NCBI GenBank assembly: GCA_024704765.1
Contig: JAKMXF010000301.1
Coordinates: 451,143 to 515,142 of the forward strand
Direction of reading: 5' to 3'
Length of the DNA: 64,000 bases
Source of the DNA: Oopsacas minuta
Taxonomy: Eukaryota; Porifera; Hexactinellida; Lyssacinosida; Leucopsacidae
Shown here: one piece after another, positions 36,152 through 46,283 of the stretch
Position numbering within the stretch: the stretch's first letter is position 1
Layout of the letters: each line of letters opens with the position of its first letter
Translations under genes and position numbers: made by a program
Notes under the pieces: generated by a model
Told to the model about the DNA's origin: nothing
The model's database searches: none
Seen by the model: only the letters and a program-made list of their open reading frames with translations

Positions 36152-37149
36152 GGGTCTAGCACATTTGCGTACATCACATTTGCGTACAAGGTTTGTCATA
36201 CAAATTTGCGTACATCACACTTGCGTACAGTATGTTATTATTTGTTGAATTTTGTTCGGGAGTAGCGTGTATACACATGATAATAAATGGCCATTTTCAA
36301 AAGGATTGGGTCCTCCAATAAGACAATGAACTGTGTATAGTTGGCAAAAGAGAGTAGGGACTGTTTTGAATGTGCCATCGGCTAGCCAGATCTTTGACAT
36401 GGTCAAAAATTCTATGTTCTCTTTAGTTGCAAATATCACTATCCTATCGGGGCCAATGCCAGAGTCGTAGAATAGAAAATTCCTGTTAGAAAATGTCTTG
36501 ATGTTTTCAGCGTCTAATTGAAGTTCTTCAAGAGATACTGGATTAGGTGGAGCAATACGTTGCCTTTTATACATCATTTTCAGGGCGTGTTGATTTGAAA
36601 GCAGAGACTTCGCAGATTCAGACAATAAACTAGTCATCTCTCCTATCGCAACGTGTGGATTGTCATTAGTTTCTCTCCCTCGCTTCCTCATTAAATCTTC
36701 CATGACTGTTACCTCATCTTTACCGTATTCCTGTGGGTGAGAATGTTCCCCAGACTTTTTGATGATTGTCTCATCAACGGAGTGTATTCTAGCTTTACAT
36801 CCTCGCACTTCACACCGCCACTCCTTTTTGATAGCTCCCCGATGGAAAATATACAAATATCCGTCGTGGGGTAATTTGTTAGTCCCCTTTGAAGATTTGA
36901 CTATTTGGAATGAAGTATCGCTATTAGCAGACATTAGATACTTGGTGATAAAATATCCAGCTCATCCAATGGATTTTCTAGATCTCGAAATAATTTTGTA
37001 ATTAGGGTTTATTTATCTGTGAAACCTTTAATTAACTTGTCAAATATACATTAAATTGTACACAACTGTGATGTACGCAACTGTGAACTATAAAGATTGT
37101 ACGCAAGTGTTATGTACGCAAGTGTGATGTACGCAAATGTGCGGCTCCC
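36152..37149 (-). mobile_element. FLYWCH-MULE deletion derivative nested in Tigger
   Basis: The flanking aaatgatac at 36143-36151 and 37150-37158 is an identical 9-bp target duplication. The ends read GGGTCTAGCACATTTGCG and, inward from the right, GGGAGCCGCACATTTGCG. Both TIRs contain several TTTGCGTACATCACA-type units. The gene inside is truncated by an internal deletion, so it is non-autonomous. The identical flanks suggest a fairly recent insertion. Confidence 0.9.
36215..36934 (-). pseudogene. N-terminal half of a FLYWCH-MULE transposase
   Basis: This 239-residue open frame starts MSANSDTSFQIVKSSKG and has a FLYWCH finger (DGYLYIFHR, EWRCEVRGCKAR, EHSHP, about residues 24-67). The first catalytic acid lies in IWLADGTFKTVP, near residue 190. 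After QLYTVHCLIGG the sequence runs into the terminal repeat, so the second acid, the glutamate and the C-terminus are missing. It may still be translated as a DNA-binding fragment, which could in principle repress related elements; that is speculation. Confidence 0.85.
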
Positions 37150-37254
37150 AAATGATACAGATATACTTGTATCCCAATTATTTCTAGTGAGATAACTTGT
37201 GGTTTAATTCCTATAATTGAAGTTATCTTATTGCTGCGATTCAGCTTATACTGC

Positions 37255-38782
37255 CAGAGCATCCACCAAGAAAAACTACCTGGAATTGAAGAAAAAGATA
37301 GAAGTGATCAAGACACTTGAGAAAATCCAGGAATTAGTATTAGAGCTCTAGCAGGAATTTTTCAGTGTGGAAAGAGCCAAAATGACAAATACTCAAGAAT
37401 AAAGAGTATTTGCTAGCGCGTTCGAATCTAATGCTTCAGAGAATAGAGTTACCATCAGCAAGAAACCTCGTAAATCAGACTATGTTGAAGTCAACATAGC
37501 CCTATACGAGTGGTACACTCTTGCATTATCAAAAAATATATATATCCTGGTGTCCCACAACTAACAGAAAAGGCAAAACAGATCGCTGCATACTTGGAAA
37601 ATCCAATTTTAAAGGTTCAACTGGCTGGTTGGTGAAGTGGAAAGGAAAGTACAATATCAAACAGTTTACAATTTGTGGAGATCAGGAAATGTACAAGGTA
37701 AGACAGTTGATTCTGGAAAGAGAGGCTTCCTGATTTAATTCAAGATTATGCCAAAGATAACATATGGAATATGGACGACAGGTGTTTTTTGGCAGGCTTT
37801 ACCTGATCATGGGTTTTGCCAAATGGGAATCAGTGTAAAGGAAGCAAAAACGTAAGCAAAGGATAACTATAGCATTTTTTGTTACCGCAGCAGTACAAAA
37901 GAAAGTCTTGTGATAATCTGGAATCCGAAAATCCACGATGGTTTAAAGGGTTTGATAAATCACTTTTGCCAGTTCATTATTTCAGTCAGAAGAAAGCCTG
38001 GATAACTGGGGAGATACTGGAATCTATTCAGACGAAATTAAATCACAAATTTTCATGTAGCAATCGCTGTATCATTCTATTGATGGATAATGCAGGCTGC
38101 CACCCAGAGAGTCTAAGCGCAAAATTCAGCAATATAAAAGTTATATTTCTACTAGCCAATACTACTGCCAAACTTCAGCCTCTCGACTAGGCATAATTCA
38201 GAACTTTAAAGTTCACTGTCGTCATTTGTTTTGAACTTACATTCTTTCAAAGATAGATGAATGCGAAACTGCCTCTGATGTGGTGAAGTCTGTAAATATA
38301 CTTGTAGTAATTAGGTGGGTAGCCGAGGCTTGGTCAATAGTAAGAGCAGAAACCATTTCAAATGTTTCAGAAAGGCTGGAGTCTTGGACAGTGCAATGGA
38401 AGTTATTCACCGTGGACTTGAGGAAGATGAAGATCCATTCTTGGATTCTGATTTACTTATGCTGCAGAGCCTCATTGACAAAACAACGACTACTCAAGAA
38501 AATTATACTCTAGACGAGTACTTGCATGGGGACGACCATCTTCCAGTGTGTGTGGATTTAGATAACGAGAACAGGGACGATAACCTCTTAGCACAGCTTG
38601 GACATGATGTCCTGGAAATAAATAAGACAGATGGGTCAGATAAAGAGATTGAACTGGAAGACGAATCCTCCCCTCTGAAAGTGCAAAGTTTTAAAGAAGA
38701 AATAAACTCACTTAAAGAAGTAGGACGATTTCTTGAAAGTCGAGGATATTTCGAGGTACTATGGACATTGGCACCACAATAG
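37255..38782 (+). pseudogene. Tigger (CENP-B/jerky-type) transposase fossil
   Basis: Broken frames give, in order, a pogo-type helix-turn-helix (NPGISIRALAGIFQCGKSQ), a second DNA-binding domain (NFKGSTGWLVKWKGKYNIKQF, 37605-37670), and the DDE core. The core has NIWNMDDR at about 37765, LLMDNAGCHPESLS near 38080-38115, and TTAKLQPLD before the expected third acid. The C-terminal part (38315-38782) is an acidic tail typical of Tigger proteins. Several stops and frameshifts make it inactive. The upstream part was probably displaced when the MULE inserted at 36152. Confidence 0.8.
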
Positions 38783-39036
38783 ATACAGTAGCTAGTCTGC
38801 AAGTGTCAAACAGTAGACAAAGTTATCTACCTGACTTATTTACGCACCCATTATAGTATAGAGTACTTGCGACTTCTCCCGTAACTATTCAACTTTAATA
38901 CATGTAAAACTGCATTCAAAATGATACATATTAGGTATTTTGATAAAAAGATGGCCCAGTCTCCGAGATGCGGACAATTCTCTACAACGGACAGAAGCCA
39001 TGTCTCCAAAGTGTCCATTATTCGGAGACTCCACTG

Positions 39037-39475
39037 TATTTATTAATTCGTTTTGCAATTTTAAACTACGGTAAATTCGACTCACGAAGTGCAGATCGAT
39101 GCCACAGTATGCCAAAATCGCCAAATGGCAGATTAGGGTAACCATTACAACTAGACATGTTTTATGTGGTCTATATAGTAAATCGACACTTAAGTTTCAA
39201 TAATCTCATTTAAATTTCCATAGTATTACCACTATTGGGAAAATGACATTAATTCGGTGATTATATAATATTTAATATTCATGGTTCAATATTATTATTT
39301 CATTTATCGAATTTATCGTATCAAGTAAAGTTTCCTAATAGATGGATTATAGTATATATATAACTAGCTATTATAAAATAATGAACCATGGGGTAGTTTT
39401 CCCTTTACTACAAATTTGGCCTTGTGGAAAACTTTTACTAAATATAGAAATTCAATCCCTAATTTCTGTAGTTAA
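39037..39475. other. Region without a recognisable gene
   Basis: The sequence is AT-rich with no coding signal. It ends at the TTA (39476-39478) that precedes a CACTGG terminus. Confidence 0.4.
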
Positions 39476-39478
39476 TTA

Positions 39479-40870
39479 CACTGGTCAACAAACAATTTGT
39501 TGCCTAAGATGTTAGATCCGTTTCTAGGCATATTTACCTCGAGGAATCTGAAAATGGCATCGGCTTATCCGAATTGGCTCTAGTTTTGCGATACCTAATG
39601 TTAAATTTGGCGTGATAAGTATAAAAATAATGAAGATATATTACACATAAATTTCTTCACATTAAATAGTGGCATGGTGTTTCAGTGGTGACATCCAACT
39701 TTTATGCTTCCAAGTGTAAATTTGAATTATTGAAATTTGTAGTTTTTGAATGTAATTATCAACAGCAAAACCGAAAATTTGGGAAGTATAATTTTATCAT
39801 TATAGCTACTCCGTATGAAATACATTTATCATTGTCAAAACAATTAATCAGTTAAAAGTAATAATATTAAAAAGAATACTAAACTTGTTTATTGAAGGAC
39901 ATCTAAAAATCGTCTCTTATTTGATTTTCTGTTATGGGATATCAGAGGGCAATCTCGCTGGAGGCTCCAACAGTAATCTGCCATCATGTGGGTTTCCCAC
40001 CTGCCTTGATATCTCTCTTCAATGACTTTGATGTCCTGATGAAACCTTTCCCCTGTTCCTCACTTAAATCCCCAAGGTTTTCAGGGAAACGATCCAGGTG
40101 GGTAAATAGATAGTGAACCTTGATGTTAACATCTAAATCTTTAAATTTGTAAAGCATGTCATTGACCAAATCTATGTAGTTGTTAGCTTTATTATTACCC
40201 AAGAAGTTATTGACTACCAAAACAAATGCACACCATGCAGAAGATTCTAAAATTAGTCATGGATTGGACGAACCCAGTGTTTCTGATGAGGCTGCGGATC
40301 TGAGGACCATCAAAGATCCCTGCTTTCAGTATTTCATTGCTCATTCCTGGGAATGATCTGCAAATGTACTTGAAACAGGGGCCGTCTTTGTCTAGAAATT
40401 TTACGAAATGCTTCATTAAACCCAGCTCGATGTGGAGGGGTGGAAGAATGATTTTTCTCTAGGAACCAATGGTTCATATAGAATGTTTGCTCCTCCAACT
40501 GTTAGATCAGTTCTCAAGGGCCACATTTTATTCACCCAATGATCTTTGCGGGCTCTGCTGTCCCATAAACATACAAAACAAGGGTACTTAGTGTATCCAC
40601 CTTGTTGGCCAAGTAGAAAGTTTACCATCTTGAGATCAACACATATCAACCACTGGTGTTCATGATATTTCAATTTTTTGCAATACCATTTAAATATTTT
40701 CCTACTCCACCTTAAGCTTTGTTGAATGTCCAGTTGGAATAGATACATATTTATTTCCATTATGCAATAAAACGCACTTCAAGCCTCCCTTGGAACTATC
40801 AATGAATAGACGCCAATCTTCTGGTCTATATTGTTGACTCATCAAATTGATGGAAAATTGATGCTGGGTA
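39479..40870 (-). pseudogene. Decayed second copy of the YPCFLCLWDSRA-type transposase family
   Basis: Minus-strand blocks are RPEDWRLFIDSSKGGLKC (about 40820), EHQWLICVDLKMVNFLLGQQ, GYTKYPCFVCLWDSRARK, LDKDGPCFKYICRSFPG, AGIFDGPQIRSLIR, and HLDRFPENLGDLSEEQGK near 40060. Frameshifts break it into at least four parts, and coding similarity ends near 39900. It is divergent from the copy at 43500-45213. A CACTGGTCAAC terminus preceded by TTA sits at 39476-39489, on the 3' side of the gene. The other end was not found, so the element limits are open on the right. Confidence 0.75.
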
Positions 40871-42562
40871 CGAATCTGGCGGTAAAGTTGATTGGATAAG
40901 ATTTGGAAAAGGTTATCACTTGGGAGATCTATAGCGAATTCGCCGCAACCGCTATTATAAAATCATTTTTGAATGTCAATACGTCATATCTCAGCTTGGG
41001 TACGATGATTTCTGGATTTGCAAGCAATCCTTTCTTCTAATTCTACTAGTAAATTGCCAAAAGGTTAATTTCATTGTAATAGATTTAAATAGAAACTATT
41101 GTTGATATTCGTCATTGAAATTGGGCTAATTGATATAATGAATATTAAAAAAAGGAAAAATACCTGAGAATATTGTGTAATTTTGGACGAGTGTTATCTT
41201 AGCAGTCAATTCAAATCCCCACTAAAACATCTTTTCTCAAAAAGTATGGGTTCTATTTTGAAAAGAGCCATGCCAGTGTAAAGAAGAAAGTTGCTACATT
41301 GAATATCATCACTCATAATTACCAAATTTACATTTTGAGTAAGCAATTTTGTATTCTATTTTGGTCGAGCTTTTTTATTAATATCTCCCAAAATAATTGT
41401 GATAACAACTTATCATTTTAATCATATTTACATCTTACTTGGTACATTGTGTATATCCAATTTGAAATAAAAAAGATTATTTTTGAAAAAGTTATGATCG
41501 CCCGAACTTTACATAGGAATTACATAGACGACCAATTTGTACTATAAATAATGAAGTATGTATGACAATACAGTGTCGTAAATTATGATAAGTACTTAGT
41601 ATCATTTTCAATTCTATAGTTCCAATTCTATTGTGGTTTCTAGATAATAATCAGGAGATATTTGAAATATACTAAATAACACAACACCATTGTAATGACA
41701 GTTATCATACATTATATATTAGTTATTGATAGAAGAGAGTAAACAAATCAAAGAAATGCAAGATATTAATTAACCAGATTTTACAGTTTGCCTGTCTATA
41801 TTTTCTGTAATGAACTGATTGATGAACTAATGAGAAATACTGATCGAATTTCCCATGTATATTAGAAGAGGCTAAACCTAAAACAGGTGGTACTATTTAT
41901 GCAAAATCTTTACAGCTATATAAGGAAGAGTAACAAATGTCTTGGCCAGATAAGATTTGAAGAGACGATCAACACTTCGATTTGTAATTATAAATGCCAG
42001 AATGGTAAGAGAATCGAGAGTTAACTCCAGAGATGGGTCTCCAAATGAATGCTCCAAAAAATAGATAGTAACTTCTTTCTGATTCAAATTTGTACAAATT
42101 GTAAGATAAACGTTTGTAAGAGAGTTTGGAGATATAATTCCTAGATTGATTAAGATAATTGTAAGGATAAGAATATAGATTTCATGTTCATTGTTTACTG
42201 GGATAAGAATATATCTTCAAGAACTTTGCATATAGGTGTTGTGTTAGATTCCAAATCCTGGGTAATATAATCTAGCTTTTAAACATATCTTGGTTAGAGA
42301 AAAGGTCATATAATTGTTCCATATAATCCAACTTTCGATACAAATACGTATATACTTACATTTGTGATCTTTGTCACAATCAATTTACATATTTGGATGA
42401 GATCTCACAAAATATTCAACAATCAACTTCTATCAAAATGTTTTTTGATAGAATTTCTCACAAAATATTCAAGTTCCATTTATACAGATGTCATGGTTGG
42501 AAGTAAGAACACAATCTATGCCAAAAGAACGACTAATTTTCTGACAAATTTCCATATAACTA

Positions 42563-42662
42563 CAGTCAACTCCCCTTATATCGGAAACAAGGGACCGCAA
42601 TAATTACTTCGATATAGCGAGGAAATCTAAATATCTATGTTCGATATACCGGGAGTTGACTG
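42563..42662. mobile_element. 100-bp TA-type MITE
   Basis: The ends CAGTCAACTCCCCTTATATCG and, inward from the right, CAGTCAACTCCCGGTATATCG are inverted copies. TA precedes the left end and TG follows the right end, so one target base has changed. Both ends resemble pogo/Tigger-type MITEs. Confidence 0.85.
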
Positions 42663-43245
42663 TGTATCATTACAAGATTAACTAAGAAAGATACTCACAT
42701 GATTGAATTGAAATGAAATTTAGTAGGACTGTTGTATGAAGAAAATTTGTGGAAGAAATGAAGTTGAAATAAAATGAAGTTGAAGAATATCAAAAGTATT
42801 AAGGTTGTGAGAAACGAAATAAATCAATTACAGTGTTACAAATGCTTGTTGATTGATATTTACATATTAATTCTTAATTTAATACAAAGTTCAAAAATCT
42901 AAACTGACATAACTGGTCCTAATAATTGAGAAGGAATACATTTGACCTCAAGAATTTAGTTATGGTAAATAAATTTACACTAAGAATATTCAAGTAATCA
43001 ATACATAGCTACAAAGGATACAAATCATCTAGCAAATAATTCCTATGTAAAGTTCGGGCGATCATAACTTTTTCAAAAATAATCTTTTTTATTTCAAATT
43101 GGATATACGCAATGTACCAAGTAAGATGTAAATATGATTAAAATGATAAGTTGTTATCACAATTATTTTGGGAGATATTAATAAAAAAGCTCGACCAAAA
43201 ATGTAATACAAAATTGCTTACTCATCATGTAAAATTTGGTAATTA

Positions 43246-45541
43246 CACAGCCCTGCGGAAAAACAAATTTTATTTGCTGATTGTTATTGCAAAACATTTT
43301 CTAATCCACATTTTAATACTGATTTTGAATAATTTTGTAAAATATACGTATCACGTCTAGTTTTTTTGCAAAATTATTTTTAAATATTGGTATATTTATC
43401 GATGAATGCATGATACCTCTCCAAGTAAAATAGTGAAAATCTGCCATTTATAAATTTTTATTGATAATATAATCTTAGTTAATAAATAATTTGAATATAT
43501 TAGTCTGAATCAGGAGTAAATTTCCGTTTTTTTGACATTCTAGCATGAATAACATCAATACAATCTCTCTTGAGGCAGCAGCAGTAATCAGCCATCATAT
43601 GAACGTCCCACCTCCCCTGATATCGTGTTTCCATTGTTTTTATATCTTGGTGGAATCGTTCACCTTGCTCCTCGGAAAACAGCTCCAAGATTCTCTGGAA
43701 AATAGTCAATATGACTGTGAAGAAAGTGAACTTTTACACTCATATTGCAGCCGAGATTCTTGTAAGATTCAATCAACTCATTCACAAGTATTTTATAATT
43801 AGGAGATTTCGTATTTCCCAAGAAGTTTTTCATGACATCTACAAATGCATTCCATGCACATTTTTCTTTGCATATCATAGAATTTGAAAAATTATCATCT
43901 CGAACAAGTTGTCTTATCTGAGGACCGTCGAATATACCGGCTTTTCTTTTTTCATCACTTAGGTAGTAAAATTTCTCGGTAATATATTTGAAACAATTTC
44001 CTTCTTTATCTAATGCCCTTACAAACTGTTTCATCAATCCTAATTTTATATGAAGTGGTGGAAGCAAAATCTTGAGAGGATCCACTAGAGGCTCGTGAAT
44101 AATGTTCTTATCTCCAACATTAAGATTGGTTCTAGCTGGCCAGCTCTGTCTAGAATAGTGTTCGCTCTTTGCACGACTGTCCCATAAGCATAAAAAACAA
44201 GGGTATTTTGTATATCCTGATTGCTGTCCTAAAAGAATGCATATGATTTTTAAGTCACCACAGATTACCCAATTGTGCTGGTTATAATTAATTTTATGAA
44301 GCACAATTTTCATGTTATCATATCGTTCCTTTAAACTTACTGAATGTCCAATTGGTATGGAACTAAATTTGTTGCCATTATGAAGTAGAACACATTTCAA
44401 ACTTTGTTTTGAACTATCAATAAAGAGTCTCCAATCATTAGGTACATACGGACATCCAAGAGCATTAACTAGCGGTGAAACATCATGACAAAACACAAAT
44501 CCGTCTTCCATTATGAAATATTTCAAAAATTCGATCTCTCTGTTCCTATATGAGTAAAATTTTGTTTCTGGGAGAAGCAAGTTTTTTTCTTTTAGCCTAG
44601 AACCTAACAACTCCGCAGATTCTTTAGGTAAATCTAAATCACGTACCAAATCATTTAATTCAGACTGATTAAATAACTGTGGAGAATTAGAACGAGATAA
44701 TACACACGGAATAAAATCCTCATCTTCTCTAATTAATGAATCTCTAGTTTCACAATCATCAATTTCCGAGATAACACCCAAATTAGTAAATTTTGGAACA
44801 GGTACATCAATAGAATGGGGAACGGGTCGTATTGCTGAATGTAAATTTGGATACTTGATCAATGACTTGGTTTTAGCATTGAATCCGGAAATATTCGCCA
44901 TACAAAAGTAACAATCGCTAATGTGATTTTGTGGCTCTCTCCATATCATTGGAATTCCAAAACTTAAACTCTTTCTGATTCCTTTTGTCCATTGTCTCAA
45001 ATTTTCTACACAAGATCGGCACACTGTATGTGGAGCCCATGTTTTGTCTTGATCACCTAATCTCATTCCAAAATATCTTAAATATGCTTTTTTAACAAAT
45101 CCTGTTATTGCCGTAGTTTGTTTAGAAGTCATAAAACTCCCACAAATATAACAAAAGACGTCTGGATCATTACTGCACCTTCTCCGATAAGCCATATGAT
45201 AATAAAATATCAAAATAGTAGACTATAGTACAATAAAGCTGTATATAACAAAAATAAAAATAAAAAAATTATGTAGAAAAGAATGGAGTTAAAGGGACTA
45301 ATTAGAAAATGCAATAAAGCACGCATCTGTTTATTTCAAAAGACAAAAATTCACACATGTATCAAATATAATCATTTATTCTAGGGAAGTGTACTTAAAA
45401 AAATCGACTTACATTAAAATGACATTTGAGTAAAAACGAGACGTGATAGGGGAAATCTGATGACAGATTGAGAATCAGTATACTCAAGTTAACTAAAAAC
45501 AACCCATGGATAATAATCAGCAAATTTGACGCAGGGCAGTG
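43246..45541 (-). mobile_element. 2.3-kb DNA transposon with CAC ends and TTA target duplication (Chapaev3-like, inferred)
   Basis: The ends read CACAGCCCTGCGGAAAAAC and, inward from the right, CACTGCCCTGCGTCAAATTT, flanked by TTA at 43243-43245 and 45542-45544. The limits are confirmed because removing the element and one TTA rejoins the right arm of the surrounding element. CAC ends and a 3-bp TWA duplication are the hallmarks recorded for Chapaev3 in the CACTA-Mirage-Chapaev group. The single gene is on the minus strand. Confidence 0.88.
43500..45213 (-). CDS. Putative transposase of the YPCFLCLWDSRA family, one frameshift near the C-terminus
   Basis: A 517-residue frame starts at 45213, or more likely at the inner Met (MAYRRRCSNDPDVFC, 45195). 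The N-terminus has a cysteine pattern like an arthropod-type finger (CYICGSF, CRSCVENL), then CYFC. The core includes WRLFIDSSKQSLKCVLLHNG, NWVICGDLKIICILLGQQSG, YTKYPCFLCLWDSRAKSEHY, PPLHIKLGLMKQFVRALDKEG and AGIFDGPQIRQLVR. DSSK and GDLK could supply two metal-binding acids. The end (SEEQGERFHQDIKTMETRYQ, WDVHMMADYCCC) is in another frame because of one extra T in a TTTT run at 43676-43679. Homologues are widespread in arthropods and other animals as uncharacterised proteins; I recall no agreed function. Its transposon ends argue for a transposase. Confidence 0.75.
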
Positions 45542-45672
45542 TTATGAGTGATGATATGAAATGTACCAACTTTCCTCTCCACACTGATATGGTTCTTTCA
45601 AAATAGAACCCATACTTTTTGAGAAAAGATGCTTTAGTGGGGATTTGAATCGACTGCTAAGATAACACTCGT

Positions 45673-46283
45673 TTTTTGGTTGGCATTTCATTTTTAGCTA
45701 ACCACTATTATTGGATAAATTAGAAATATGTAGAATTACTTTTTTGATTTGGGAAGTAATTTTCCACAATACTGAGATGGGCAGAGCTTTCCAGTCTGAA
45801 AAGATGCTGACCTGTTATAGCCATGGCAACCCTCAGATTGCGGCTTAAATGGCATCAATATGACCACTTTATGACTCAGCAATAGCCAAAATTACTCTAC
45901 TAGACAATATTCTGGTAATCCTAATCCCCCAATTAACTAAACAAGAGGGGAGCTAGAATAAGTATATTGGTGTTGCCAGAATGAAACCAAGTGCTATTAT
46001 ATATAATTTTCCAAGTATCCATTGGGAGCAAGCGAAAATAATTTCTCATATATATACATCATGAATATTAACACAGCCGTTGTAGGCTCTTGGAAATTGT
46101 GGCTGCTGAGTAGTATATAGCCAAACTAAAATTTCTGTTAATTGGGGCTGCTAGGAAATGATAACTCCATCAGATTCTAAATTACTGACCCGTTTAGCGA
46201 AAGGTGGGGCTGAGACCCCTCCCACAAGGTACGCCTCCAGTCCTTTACGTATACAGAATGCAGATATCATTTTGAATAATTAA
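45673..46283. other. Region without a recognisable gene
   Basis: This is the spacer between the long-TIR element and the 3' end of the mannosidase gene. No open frame of note and no canonical AATAAA close to the mannosidase stop were seen. Confidence 0.45.

Larger units (their letters stand above)
35806..39036 (+). mobile_element. Tigger/pogo-type element containing a nested MULE
   Basis: The left end CAGTAGAGTCTCCCGAAAAG at 35806 and the right end, read inward from 39036, CAGTGGAGTCTCCGAATAATG are related inverted repeats. TA follows the right end, and the left target base is changed (CA). Further rows of CGGACA units lie near 35830-35950 and 38970-39020. The element carries a degraded transposase and hosts the FLYWCH-MULE derivative at 36152-37149. 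Confidence 0.85.
41187..45672. mobile_element. Non-coding element with TIRs of about 335 bp, its right arm split by another transposon
   Basis: The left arm (41187 to about 41525) has its inverted copy in two pieces, 43037-43245 and 45542-45672. Between them lies the CAC-ended element 43246-45541. The arms match closely: for example TTATCTTAGCAGTC is present in both outer parts, and AAGTTCGGGCGATCATAACT in both inner parts. The outer ends begin ACGAGTGTTATC. The flanks share ttttgg, a possible but unproven target duplication. The centre has no recognisable gene and holds a MITE at 42563. Confidence 0.85.
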
